From Couchioplanes caeruleus (lineage in GTDB: Bacteria; Actinomycetota; Actinomycetes; Mycobacteriales; Micromonosporaceae), in assembly GCF_023499255.1 (NCBI RefSeq), contig NZ_CP092183.1, positions 4,584,501-4,648,500 of the forward strand: a stretch of DNA of 64,000 bases, in the 5' to 3' direction. Positions 51,294-59,383 of the stretch are shown here, one piece after another. The notes under the pieces are model-generated. The model was not told the origin of the DNA. It was given only the letters and a program-made list of their open reading frames with translations, and did not search any database. Both the position numbers and the translations under genes were made by a program. Position 1 is the first letter of the stretch. Each line of letters opens with the position of its first letter.

Positions 51294-51635
51294 TTACAGA
51301 TTGACCTCCGGCGACCAGGTGTACTCCGTGACAGCGCCGCCGGAGACGTCCACCTCGGCGAGCGGGGTGACCGGGTCGCGCCAGACGACGTACCGGCCGC
51401 CGGGCAGGCCGTCGATGACGACGCTGAACAGCACGCCGTCGCGGACGTAGCGGGCCCGGACCGCGGCGTGGGTCCGGTGCGACGGGTCGTCGACGGGGCT
51501 CACCTCGATCTCGTGCCCGTGCAGGCTGCCCGGGGTGTGGATGACGAGGGCGCCGATCCCGGCCCCGATGTTGAGCACCACGGTGCCCTGCCCGGACGGG
51601 GCGAGGGTGTGGTGGTGATGCACGCCGACACTCAC
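51294..51635 (-). CDS. Small protein of unknown function after the DUF4331 gene
   Basis: The protein has 113 residues. A His-rich start (VSVGVHHHHTLAPSG) leads into a beta-rich fold (TVVLNIGAGIGALVIHTPGSLHGHEIEVSPVD, YVVWRDPVTPLAEVDVSGGAVTEYTW). The four-His run might bind metal. I do not recognise the family. GTG 51635 lies 4 nt after the DUF4331 stop, so it is very likely cotranslated or cotranscribed with it. No signal peptide is seen. Confidence 0.65.
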   Translation of the reverse strand: MSVGVHHHHTLAPSGQGTVVLNIGAGIGALVIHTPGSLHGHEIEVSPVDDPSHRTHAAVRARYVRDGVLFSVVIDGLPGGRYVVWRDPVTPLAEVDVSGGAVTEYTWSPEVNL

Positions 51636-51639
51636 GAGA

Positions 51640-53043
51640 TCAGTCCTTGCCCGAGGGGTTGTTGAAGCCGTCGAACGGCACGCCGAGGTACGGGAACTTC
51701 TTGAGCAGCTTCGAGCTGACGTCCTTGGCGGTCAGGCCCTGCTCGACCTGCGCCGCGGCGGCGTCCGGCCTGAACCTCTCGTCGACCAGCGGCACCGTGA
51801 CGCCGGCGATGGCCCGCAGCGAGATGGACACGACGTCGTCGGCGGGACGCCGCCCGTTCGGGAAGCCGGCCAGGTCGCCGCCGAGCAGGCCGAACGCGTT
51901 CTCGTCCTTGCTCGGCGGCACCGCCGTGTTCAGCCGCAGCATGTCGGCCTGGGTGTCGCCGGTGTTGTTCTGGAACTCGTCGATGAGCCCGTCGGGGATG
52001 CCGGTGAGCAGGATCGCCACCAGGTCCGCGCGGGCGGTGCCCGCCTTGTTGAGCTCCGCGAGGTTGTCGAACAGGCCCGGGTACAGCACCGGGAGCAGCT
52101 GGCCGAGCTCCGGCTTCTCGACGAACTCCGCGAACCGCTTGTCCTCGCTGGGCGGCAGGCTGTTCCACAGGTCCTTCTGCGCCATCGGCACGATGACCTC
52201 GTTGAACAGCGGGTTGCCGAGCCGCGAGACCTGGACCTGCGGGCCGACGTACACGTCGTCGTTGTTCTTGGCGCCGTGCCGGACCTGCACCTGGCGGCGG
52301 CTGGCCGACGTCCACACGCCGACGACGGCGCCCGGGTCGCGGCCGCGTACCTTCTTCTTGCCGTCCTTGCGCACCATGTGCAGCGGCAGCTGGACGGCGA
52401 TGGAGTGCACGTTCGTCTTGTCGGTCGCGTTGACGGCCTTGCCGGCGTAGTTGAACAGCTTCTGCCCGACGAGGTGCTTGTCCTGGAACGGGCGCAGCGT
52501 GCCGAGGTCGAAGATCGCGCCGAGGTCGACGAAGAACGGGTCGGCCCGCTGCCCGGCGAAGACCTTCTCGCCGGTCTTGAGCTTGTGCACCGCGTCCTCG
52601 GCGAGCTTGTCGTAGTCGGCGATCGACAGCGGCCCGACGTTGCACGGCGGGCAGGGCAGCTTCTCGGCGAGCACGGTGTGCTTGCCGCTGGCGTCGACCC
52701 GGGTCACCGAATAGAACTGCCGCCGGTTCCAGTTCTCGCTGTCCAGCGATTCGATCGGGCCGGTGTTGTACAGGAACGTCTTGTCGTTGCGCAGTTCGGT
52801 CCGGAAACGGAACTGGTACGTCAGATCCGGCCGGCCGTCACCGTTCTTGTCGACGTGGATCTCGTACAGCACGTCGTCGCCGAACTCGAAGAAGTTGGGG
52901 CCGCTGGCCGGCAGCTGCAGGGGCACGTAGTTCGCGATGAGCGTGACCGTGTCCGGGTTGTCCGGGCTGACGAAGGCGTACAGGTCGGAGCTGTCTGCCA
53001 CCGGGTCCTTGCTGATCTCCGGGGCTTCGCGGTGCGAGGACAT
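51640..53043 (-). CDS. DUF4331 family protein
   Basis: The protein has 467 residues. SSHREAPEISKDPVADSSDLYAFVSPDNPDTVTLIANYVPLQ is the hallmark DUF4331 start. HVDKNGDGRPDLTYQFRF could bind calcium (DKNGDGRPD). It has no signal peptide of its own, yet sits after a Tat-exported protein gene with a 15-nt gap. Function of DUF4331 is not established. GGAAAGG lies 8-9 nt before the ATG at 53043. Confidence 0.9.
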   Translation of the reverse strand: MSSHREAPEISKDPVADSSDLYAFVSPDNPDTVTLIANYVPLQLPASGPNFFEFGDDVLYEIHVDKNGDGRPDLTYQFRFRTELRNDKTFLYNTGPIESLDSENWNRRQFYSVTRVDASGKHTVLAEKLPCPPCNVGPLSIADYDKLAEDAVHKLKTGEKVFAGQRADPFFVDLGAIFDLGTLRPFQDKHLVGQKLFNYAGKAVNATDKTNVHSIAVQLPLHMVRKDGKKKVRGRDPGAVVGVWTSASRRQVQVRHGAKNNDDVYVGPQVQVSRLGNPLFNEVIVPMAQKDLWNSLPPSEDKRFAEFVEKPELGQLLPVLYPGLFDNLAELNKAGTARADLVAILLTGIPDGLIDEFQNNTGDTQADMLRLNTAVPPSKDENAFGLLGGDLAGFPNGRRPADDVVSISLRAIAGVTVPLVDERFRPDAAAAQVEQGLTAKDVSSKLLKKFPYLGVPFDGFNNPSGKD

Positions 53044-53058
53044 GGTTTGCCTTTCCGG

Positions 53059-53337
53059 TCAGCGCTTGACGGCTTTGAGCAGCTTCTTCGCCAGGTCGGC
53101 GTCGGTGATCGTGACCTTCCTGCCACCGGTGAAGAGGTCGAAGGTGCCCTTCTTCGCGTCGCGCAGGGACAGCACCAGCGGCTCCGGGTCGCCGGCTCCC
53201 GGGCCCTTCTCGCCGGCGAGGCTCAGCCCGGCCACGCCGGCCACGGAGGCGCCGACGCCGGCGGTGGCGGCGATCACGAGAACCCGGCGGCGCGACAGGC
53301 GGGAAACCGCCCGCGTGCCGTAGTGGACACGACTCAT
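53059..53337 (-). CDS. Small Tat-exported protein
   Basis: The protein has 92 residues. A twin-arginine signal (RLSRRRVLVIAATAGVGASVAGVAGLSLAG) occupies about residues 13-42. The mature part (EKGPGAGDPEPLVLSLRDAKKGTFDLFTGGRKVTITDADLAKKLLKAVKR) is short and basic at its end. It leads the operon with DUF4331 and the 113-residue protein. Function unknown. GAAAGG precedes the ATG at 53337, and a candidate ECF promoter lies about 80 nt upstream. Confidence 0.82.
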   Translation of the reverse strand: MSRVHYGTRAVSRLSRRRVLVIAATAGVGASVAGVAGLSLAGEKGPGAGDPEPLVLSLRDAKKGTFDLFTGGRKVTITDADLAKKLLKAVKR

Positions 53338-53412
53338 GCTCGGCCTTTCGTCATGCGCCCGCAGGTGTCCCGCGCAGCGCCCGAATCGTCATTGGTTCCC
53401 GGACAGCCATCA

Positions 53413-53438
53413 GTACGAAGCGATCTCCGTGGCGGTTC
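53413..53438 (-). promoter_or_regulatory. Candidate ECF-sigma promoter for the Tat/DUF4331 operon
   Basis: On the minus strand GAACC (53438-53434) and CGTAC (53417-53413) are spaced by exactly 16 nt, the form of many ECF-sigma promoters. Transcription would start about 70 nt before the ATG at 53337. The matching sigma factor is unknown. Confidence 0.35.
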
Positions 53439-53521
53439 AAAGGTTTTTTCCAGGAAAGGTTCCGCACAGGTTGAGTCCGGCCGATCCCGGACCTTTCGCG
53501 CCCGCGTGCGACGATGCATCC

Positions 53522-53977
53522 GTGCCGACCGACCAGTTCAGCCACGCGTTCACCGTGGCCGCCCCCGCCGACAGGATCTACGCGCACCTGAGCGCCCCGG
53601 AGAGCTACGTGGGCCTGTCCCCGCTGGTGGTGGCCGTCCGCGACGTCCGGCGCGAGGGCGACGCGGTGGCGTACGTGGCGGTCGAGCGGTTCACGCTGGG
53701 TCCGTGGCACTGGGACAACCCGATCCGGGTGCGGATGACCTTCCCCGAGCCGGGGCGCCGGCTGGTCAGCGACGTCCGGAGCCCGGGCTGGGTCCGGCTC
53801 GTCGCCACTGTGGACCTCGCCGCCGAGGGTGACGCCACGCGCGTGACCGAGTCGGTGAGTGTCCGTTACCCCTGGATCCTGCGGTCCTTCGTGGTCGGTC
53901 AGGCGCGCTCCGTGCAGCGGGCGCGTGCCGCCGAGCTCACCCGCCGGATGGAGGCCGCGCCGACTCCGGCCGGCTGA
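53522..53977 (+). CDS. SRPBCC (START-like) family protein
   Basis: The protein has 151 residues. SHAFTVAAPADRIYAHLSAPESYVGLSPLVVAV, WHWDNPIRVRMTFPEPGRRLVSDV and RVTESVSVRYPWILRSFVVGQARSVQRARAAELTRRME fit the SRPBCC helix-grip fold (polyketide-cyclase-like). It probably binds a hydrophobic ligand. GTG 53522 is chosen because GACGAT lies 6 nt upstream as a weak leaderless -10 and the fold starts at once. Its 3' end overlaps the MFS remnant by 41 nt. Confidence 0.78.
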   Translation: MPTDQFSHAFTVAAPADRIYAHLSAPESYVGLSPLVVAVRDVRREGDAVAYVAVERFTLGPWHWDNPIRVRMTFPEPGRRLVSDVRSPGWVRLVATVDLAAEGDATRVTESVSVRYPWILRSFVVGQARSVQRARAAELTRRMEAAPTPAG

Positions 53978-54437
53978 GCCGGGCGCCGCGACCGGCCGTT
54001 GCCCCCGCCGCCGCGAGGGCCGCCAGGGCCGCCAGCGCCAGGGCGAGAGCCCGGCCGTGCCCGGCGACCAGCAGCAGCACGGCGACGCCGACGGCCGTGC
54101 CGGTCTGCGCGGCCGCGTTGAGGACCCCGCCCACGAGCCCGGCGCGCTCCTCCCCCGCCTCGCTGGTGCCGTACGCGGTCGACGCGACGGAGGCGACGCC
54201 GAGGCCGAGCCCCGACAGGCCGAGGCCCGCCACGAACGGCGGTAGCGAACCGACCAGCGCGTAGACCGCGGCGGCCCAGGACAGGGCGGGCGCGCCGAGG
54301 CCCAGGTCGCGCTGGATCGCGGGCAGGGCCACGATCACCAGCGTGACGCCCACGACGTCCACGAACTGGACGACGCAGGCGACGGTACGCGCGCGGGCGG
54401 CCATGCGGGTGCCGTACCCGATCGGCGCGCCGCTCAC
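53937..54437 (-). pseudogene. Internally deleted MFS transporter remnant (DHA2 type)
   Basis: The ORF has about 166 residues. It starts like a drug:H+ antiporter (VACVVQFVDVVGVTLVIVALPAIQRDLGLG, then SWAAAVYAL), reaching helix 2. It then jumps to what is normally the far C-terminal part (GLGLGVASVASTAYGTSEAGEERAGLVGGVLNAAAQTGTAVGVAVLLLVAG). The 250-350 residues normally between are missing, in frame. Full proteins of this family have about 450-500 residues. It is probably a dead fragment, though a short protein could still be made. The start is unsure: GTG 54437 or ATG 54404. Confidence 0.7.
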
Positions 54438-54475
54438 TCTGGCCCGACAACCCACGGCCGGCGCAGGATCGGGTC

Positions 54476-55117
54476 ATGTCCATCGATCCGCACCTCGCGC
54501 CGCACTGGGCCACCAGTGCTCTCGTGACCATCGACATGCAGCGCGACTTCCTGTCGGAGAGCCCGTACGGCCTCGCCGGCACCACAGAGATCGTCCCGGC
54601 CCTGCGCGAGCTGGTCGACGCGTTCCGGGCCGCCCGGCGTCCGGTGGTGCACATCGTGCGGCTCTACACCGGCGAGGACGTCGACCTGGTCCGGCGCTCG
54701 CTGATCGGCGGCGGCGCGGACATGGTGCGTCCCGGCGGCAAGGGGCGGCTGCTCGCGCCCGGCCTGCTGATCGGCGACGGCCCGGACCTCGACGACGACC
54801 TGCTGCTCGGCGGGGCGCCGCAACCGCTCGGCCCGCACGAGTACGCGCTCTTCAAGCCGCGCTGGGGTGCCTTCCACCGAACCCCGCTCGACGGCTTGCT
54901 GCGCGGGTGGGGCGTGGACACCGTCGTGTTCGCCGGCTGCAACCTGCCCAACTGCCCGCGGGCGAGCATCGTGCAGGCCAGCGAGCGTGACTACCGGGTG
55001 GTGCTCGCCACCGACGCCATCTCGCAGGCCTCCGATCAGGGCTTCCGCGAGGTCGCCGGGCTCGGGGTGGTCCTGCTCGACGTCGGGGCGATCATCGCAG
55101 GGATCGCAGGAAGGTGA
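54476..55117 (+). CDS. Isochorismatase-like cysteine hydrolase
   Basis: The protein has 213 residues. The triad is visible: Asp in VTIDMQRDFL, Lys in FKPRWGAF and Cys in VFAGCNLPNCPRAS. Family members include nicotinamidase, isochorismatase and related amidases; the substrate is unknown. Its 3' end overlaps the convergent M20 peptidase gene by 26 nt. CAGGAT lies 6 nt before the ATG and could serve as a weak leaderless -10. Confidence 0.9.
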   Translation: MSIDPHLAPHWATSALVTIDMQRDFLSESPYGLAGTTEIVPALRELVDAFRAARRPVVHIVRLYTGEDVDLVRRSLIGGGADMVRPGGKGRLLAPGLLIGDGPDLDDDLLLGGAPQPLGPHEYALFKPRWGAFHRTPLDGLLRGWGVDTVVFAGCNLPNCPRASIVQASERDYRVVLATDAISQASDQGFREVAGLGVVLLDVGAIIAGIAGR

Positions 55118-56174
55118 CGAGCGCCTGCCGGTAGGGCTCCACGGTGGACAGGTCGGCGTACTCGTCCGGGCCGTGCTGGCCGTCACCGCCCGGCCCGAAG
55201 ATGACCGCGTCGATCCCGCGGGCGGAGTAGAAACGCCCGTCGGCGGCGCCGTGCTTGCGCAGCAGGTCACCCGGATAGCCCGCGCCGCGCGCCGCGGCCT
55301 GCAGGGCCGGCACCTCGGGGCTCGCGGGATCGGCGTGGTGCGGGGCGCCGAGGCTGTCCACGCTCACCTCGACGCCGGCGAGCTCACGCATGTGGGCGGC
55401 GATCGGCGCGACGTCGCGGCCGGCGAGGTCCGGGTCGCTCGCCGGGAAGCGGATGTCGAGCCAGGCGGTGGCGTCGGCCGGGACCTGGTTGACGGCCCTG
55501 TTGGCGGTCTCGAGCCGGGCCACGGTGACCGTGGTGGCCCACGCCTCGGCGGCGGGCACGGGATAGCGGTCCAGCACGCGGCCGAGGGCGGCGGTCAGGC
55601 GCAGCACGGCGTTGTCGCCGAGCCACGGGTACGCGGCGTGCGCGGCCGTCCCGGTGGCGTGCAGGCGTACCTGCAGGATGCCCTTGGACTCGGTGACGAC
55701 GCGCAGGCCGCTCTGCTCGCCGATCACCACGAAGCCGGCCGTGACACCCTGCTCGAGCTGGTGGCCGGTGCCGTCGTACCCGCCGACCTCCTCGTCGGTC
55801 ACCAGCTGCAGGCCCAGGGGGTACGGCACCTCGCGCGCGAGCGTCCGGAACACGTCGGCCATCACCAGCGCCGCGACCTTCATGTCCTGGGCGCCGCGGC
55901 CGTACAGCCGCCCGTCGCGCACCACCGGCCGGAACTGCTCGCCGGGCGCGGGAACGACGTCGAGGTGCGCGTTGAGCATCACCCGGAACGCGGGTCGGGT
56001 GCCGGGGGCGTACAGCAGCGCGCTCGGCTTGCCGCCCGAGTCGAACCGCTCGACGGCGAAGCCCGGCCCGACGCGGTCGACGACCAGGTCCAGGGCCTCG
56101 CGGAGGCGGTCGGGGCGGTCGGCGGTGGACGGGATCGCGACGAGGCGTACGGCGGCGTCCAGCAGGTCCTCCAT
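55092..56174 (-). CDS. M20-family metallopeptidase (ArgE/DapE type)
   Basis: The protein has 360 residues. Metal-site motifs are MLNAHLDVVPAPG, YGRGAQDMKV, LQLVTDEEVGGYDG with the Glu-Glu pair, and IFGPGGDGQHGPDEYADLS. The dimerisation domain is present (residues about 170-280). Family members cut N-acyl amino acids or dipeptides. ATG 56174 is chosen; a TAGCGT lies 8 nt upstream. It converges on the isochorismatase-like gene. Confidence 0.92.
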   Translation of the reverse strand: MEDLLDAAVRLVAIPSTADRPDRLREALDLVVDRVGPGFAVERFDSGGKPSALLYAPGTRPAFRVMLNAHLDVVPAPGEQFRPVVRDGRLYGRGAQDMKVAALVMADVFRTLAREVPYPLGLQLVTDEEVGGYDGTGHQLEQGVTAGFVVIGEQSGLRVVTESKGILQVRLHATGTAAHAAYPWLGDNAVLRLTAALGRVLDRYPVPAAEAWATTVTVARLETANRAVNQVPADATAWLDIRFPASDPDLAGRDVAPIAAHMRELAGVEVSVDSLGAPHHADPASPEVPALQAAARGAGYPGDLLRKHGAADGRFYSARGIDAVIFGPGGDGQHGPDEYADLSTVEPYRQALVTFLRSLR

Positions 56175-56272
56175 GCGGTCCGACGCTACCGGCAGGGGTA
56201 ATCCGGTTGCCCCGGCGCGCGGGCGGCGGCTAGACATGCGGGCGACTCCGACACGGAAAGGAGGGCCGAGCC

Positions 56273-56350
56273 ATGTCCCGCATGTTCAACGCCTTCTCGC
56301 AAGGAGACTGCCGTGCCGCTTCACCTGCGCCCGCTGACCGGGCGCGCTGA
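56273..56350 (+). CDS. Putative 25-residue leader ORF overlapping the GNAT start
   Basis: The ORF starts MSRMFNAFSQGDCRAASPAP and stops at TGA 56348-56350, inside the acetyltransferase gene in another frame. AAAGGAGG lies about 8 nt before its ATG, one of the best ribosome binding sites in the window. It may couple translation into the next gene or encode a micropeptide. It could also be chance. Confidence 0.4.
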   Translation: MSRMFNAFSQGDCRAASPAPADRAR

Positions 56351-57224
56351 GGTCGACCTGTTCAACCAGCTGCCGTACGTGCTCAACCACGAGATCGCCA
56401 AGGATCTCGACGACGGCCGCCGCCACCTGCCCTGGCTGTGGGTCGCCGTGGACTCCGGGCGGCTCGTGGCCCGCGCCGGCTTCTGGGCGCCGCCGGGCCA
56501 GGCCGTACCCATGTTCCTGGACGTCTTCGACGTGGCGCCCGGGCACCGCGACGACGGTGTCCGGCTGCTGACCGAGGCCCTCGCGCACGTGCCGCGCCCG
56601 GAGGAGTACACCCGGTTCGTGCCGCCCGGCTGGCGCGACGACCCGGGCACGCGGCGCGAGGTCGAGGACCGGATCGCCGCGCTGGAACGCACCGGGGCGA
56701 AGCTGTTCGTCGAGCGGCTGCGCCTGCAGTGGCAGCCGGGCACGCCGGTTCCGGAGCCGTCCGGGCGGCTGACCTTCCGCCCGGTCACCGGGCCGCAGGA
56801 GCTGATCGCCCTGATGGCCGACGTCACGGACGGCACGCTCGACGCGCACAGCCGCGCCGACCTGAGCCGGATGAGCGCCGCCGAGTCCGCGCGCAGGCAG
56901 TACGACGAGGAGCTGTCCCGCTACACCAGCCCGCGGGAGTGGTGGCGGATCGGCTGCCTGCCGGACGGGCGGCCCGCCGGGTTCGTCCTGCCCGCGCACA
57001 ACGGGTACAACCCGATCATCGCGTACATCGCGGTGGTGCCGGCGCAGCGCGGGCGCGGGTACGTCGACGAGCTCCTCGCCGAGGGCACCCGGGTGCTGGC
57101 GGGCGAGGGCGTGCCCCGGATCCGGGCGGCCACCGACCTCGGCAACGTCCCGATGGCCCGGGCCTTCGCCCGGGCCGGTTACGAGGTGATCGAGCGCCAG
57201 CTCGACATGGTCTGGCCTAGCTAG
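56313..57224 (+). CDS. GNAT-family N-acetyltransferase
   Basis: The protein has 303 residues. The C-terminal GNAT domain (about 150-303) carries the acetyl-CoA loop VVPAQRGRGYVDELL and RIRAATDLGNVPMARAFARAGY. The N-terminal 145 residues (AKDLDDGRRHLPWLWVAVDSGRLVARAGFW, MFLDVFDVAPGHRDDG) look like a decayed first GNAT unit. The acceptor is unknown. GTG 56313 has AAGGAG 6-8 nt upstream. A 25-codon ORF overlaps the start. It converges on ssuD with an 8-nt overlap. Confidence 0.86.
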   Translation: MPLHLRPLTGRAEVDLFNQLPYVLNHEIAKDLDDGRRHLPWLWVAVDSGRLVARAGFWAPPGQAVPMFLDVFDVAPGHRDDGVRLLTEALAHVPRPEEYTRFVPPGWRDDPGTRREVEDRIAALERTGAKLFVERLRLQWQPGTPVPEPSGRLTFRPVTGPQELIALMADVTDGTLDAHSRADLSRMSAAESARRQYDEELSRYTSPREWWRIGCLPDGRPAGFVLPAHNGYNPIIAYIAVVPAQRGRGYVDELLAEGTRVLAGEGVPRIRAATDLGNVPMARAFARAGYEVIERQLDMVWPS

Positions 57225-58386
57225 CCGCGGCCGCGGGTGCCGGTCGCTCGATCGGCACCCCGGCGAACGGGATGCTCGCCTGCTGCGCGGACCCGCCGTC
57301 CGGGTGCCGCCACAGCCCCCGGCGGGCCAGCTCGGGCAGCACCCCCTCGCCGAACCAGTACGCCTCCTCCAGGTGCGGGTAGCCGGAGAGGATGAACTCG
57401 GTGATGCCGAGGGCGGCGTACTCCTCGATGCGGTCGGCGATCTCGGTGTGGCTGCCCACCAGCGCGGTGCCGGCGCCGCCGCGGACCAGGCCGACGCCGG
57501 CCCACAGGTTCGGCGCCACGACGAGTCCGTCGCGGGAGCCGCCGTGCAGGTCCAGCATGCGGCGCTGCCCCTCGGACTCGCTGCGGCGCAGCCCCGCCTG
57601 CACGGCCTCGATGTCGGCGGGCGAGACGTGGCGCAGCAGGCGCTCGGCCTCGGCCCAGGCCGCCTCGGCGGTGTCGCGGGCGATGACGTGCAGCCGGATG
57701 CCGAAGCGCAGCGCGGGGTTGAGCCCGCGGATCCAGTCGAGCTTCTGCGCGAACTGGGCCGGGGGCTCGCCCCAGGTCAGGTAGACGTCGCTGTGCGCGG
57801 CGGCGACCGGGCCGGCCGCCGCCGACGAGCCGCCGAAGTAGATCTCCGGCGCCGGGTCGGGTACGCGGCTGAGCCGGGCGCCCTCGACGTGCAGGTGCTC
57901 GCCGTGGTGGTCCACGGTCTCACCGCGCCACAGGGCCCGCACGATGCCGAGGAACTCGTCCGTACGCGCGTACCGGGCGTCCTTGCCCAGGAAGTCGCCG
58001 TACGCCCGCTGCTCGCCCGACTCCCCGCCGGTGACCACGTTGAGCAGCAGCCGGTTGCCGGAGAGCCGCTGGAAGGTCGACGCCATCTGCGCGGCGAGGG
58101 TCGGCGACACCAGCCCGGGCCGGAACGCGACGAGGAACTTGAGCCGCTCGGTGACCTCGGTGAGCATCGCGGTGCTCAGCCAGGCGTCCTCGCACCAGGC
58201 GCCGGTGGGGGTGAGCGCGCCGACGAATCCGAGCTGCTCGGCGCTGCGGGCGATCTGCCCGAGGTAGCCGATGGTCAGCGGGCGCACGCCGCCGGCGGCG
58301 CCGACGGGCACGCCGTGGCCGCCCCCGACGATGTCGCGGCTGTCGCCGTTGGTCGGCAGGAACCAGTGGAAGTCCAGGGAAACCAT
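57217..58386 (-). CDS. ssuD: LLM-class FMNH2-dependent monooxygenase, alkanesulfonate type
   Basis: The protein has 389 residues. FHWFLPTNGDSRDI, GALTPTGAWCEDAWLSTAML, FLVAFRPGLVSPTLAAQMASTFQRLSGNRLLLNVVTGG and SEVR-like SRDGLVVAPNLWAGVG are the SsuD/LLM pattern. It would release sulfite from alkanesulfonates with reduced flavin. The ATG sits 46 nt from the divergent ssuA. No flavin reductase (SsuE) is in the window. Confidence 0.9.
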   Translation of the reverse strand: MVSLDFHWFLPTNGDSRDIVGGGHGVPVGAAGGVRPLTIGYLGQIARSAEQLGFVGALTPTGAWCEDAWLSTAMLTEVTERLKFLVAFRPGLVSPTLAAQMASTFQRLSGNRLLLNVVTGGESGEQRAYGDFLGKDARYARTDEFLGIVRALWRGETVDHHGEHLHVEGARLSRVPDPAPEIYFGGSSAAAGPVAAAHSDVYLTWGEPPAQFAQKLDWIRGLNPALRFGIRLHVIARDTAEAAWAEAERLLRHVSPADIEAVQAGLRRSESEGQRRMLDLHGGSRDGLVVAPNLWAGVGLVRGGAGTALVGSHTEIADRIEEYAALGITEFILSGYPHLEEAYWFGEGVLPELARRGLWRHPDGGSAQQASIPFAGVPIERPAPAAAAS

Positions 58387-58392
58387 GACCGC

Positions 58393-58426
58393 ACACTACC
58401 CATATATCCTATCGTTTAGATAGAGT
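58393..58426. promoter_or_regulatory. Divergent leaderless promoters of ssuD and ssuA with a small dyad
   Basis: On the minus strand TAGTGT (58398-58393), then GCGGTC, then the ssuD ATG. On the plus strand TAGAGT (58421-58426), then GCGGCC, then the ssuA ATG. The two are near copies. Between them CTATC-GTTTA-GATAG (58409-58423) is an inverted repeat in an AT-rich patch, likely a sulfur-control operator. Confidence 0.55.
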
Positions 58427-58432
58427 GCGGCC

Positions 58433-59383
58433 ATGCATCGACGTGACATGATCTTCGGCGGGCTGGCGGTGGCCGCGTCCGCAGTCCTGGCCGGCTGCGG
58501 CGACTCGGCCGCCGGCTCCGGTGGTCCGGGCGGCTCCGGGCTGCGCATCGGCTACCAGCGCTTCGGCGGGCTCAGTCTGGTCAAGGCCCGCTCCGCGTAC
58601 GCCGACGCGACCTGGTCGCTGTTCGAGAGCGGGCCGGCCCTCACCGAGGCGCTCAAGGCCGGCGCCATCGACCTCGGCCAGACCGGCGAGGCCCCGCCCA
58701 TCTTCGCCGCGGCCGCGAAGATCCCCTTCGTCATCGCCGGGACCAGCGCGCCGGTGCCGAAGCGCGAGGCGGTGCTGGTGAAGAAGGCCCGCGGCTTCAA
58801 GACCTTCGCCGACCTGCGCGGGCGCACCGTCGCGCTCAACAAGGGCTCCAATGTGCACTGGCTGCTGGTCCGGCTGCTCGAGGCCCACAAGATGACGCTG
58901 CCGGACCTCACCGTGAAGTACCTCAAGCCCGCCGAGGGGCGGCCCGCGTTCGACAACGACCAGGTCGACGCGTGGATCATCTGGGACCCGTACTTCGCGC
59001 TCGCCGAGCAGCCCGGCGTGCAGGTGCTCGCGGACGCGACCGGGCTGGCGAACAACCGCGAATACATCCTCGTCTCCCCCGATGCCGCCGAGAAGAAGGC
59101 GGAGAAGGTGAAGGCTTTCCTGCAGGCGTACCGCACCACCACGGACTGGGGCATCGCGAACGCGGCCGAGCGGGCCCGCATCCTCGCCCCCGAGCTGAAG
59201 ATCGACGAGCCGGTGACGGCCCGGGCCCTCGCACGCAGCGCGCAGCCGCTCGCGGCGCTCACCCCGGCGGTCGGCGACGAGCTGCAGGCGATCGCCGACG
59301 GCTTCACCAAGCTCGGGCTCATCCCCGGCAGCGTGGACATGAAGGCCCACATCGACAGCCGCTTCTCCGCGGAGCTGCAGTGA
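58433..59383 (+). CDS. ssuA: Sulfonate ABC transporter substrate-binding lipoprotein
   Basis: The protein has 316 residues. The signal peptide ends in lipobox LAGC with Cys22. LRIGYQRFGGLSLVKARSAY, DLGQTGEAPPIFAAAA, DLRGRTVALNKGSNVHWLL and VDAWIIWDPYFA fit the SsuA/TauA/NrtA group. It captures sulfonates outside the membrane for SsuCB. Its stop overlaps the permease GTG. A near-consensus leaderless -10 precedes it. Confidence 0.9.
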   Translation: MHRRDMIFGGLAVAASAVLAGCGDSAAGSGGPGGSGLRIGYQRFGGLSLVKARSAYADATWSLFESGPALTEALKAGAIDLGQTGEAPPIFAAAAKIPFVIAGTSAPVPKREAVLVKKARGFKTFADLRGRTVALNKGSNVHWLLVRLLEAHKMTLPDLTVKYLKPAEGRPAFDNDQVDAWIIWDPYFALAEQPGVQVLADATGLANNREYILVSPDAAEKKAEKVKAFLQAYRTTTDWGIANAAERARILAPELKIDEPVTARALARSAQPLAALTPAVGDELQAIADGFTKLGLIPGSVDMKAHIDSRFSAELQ

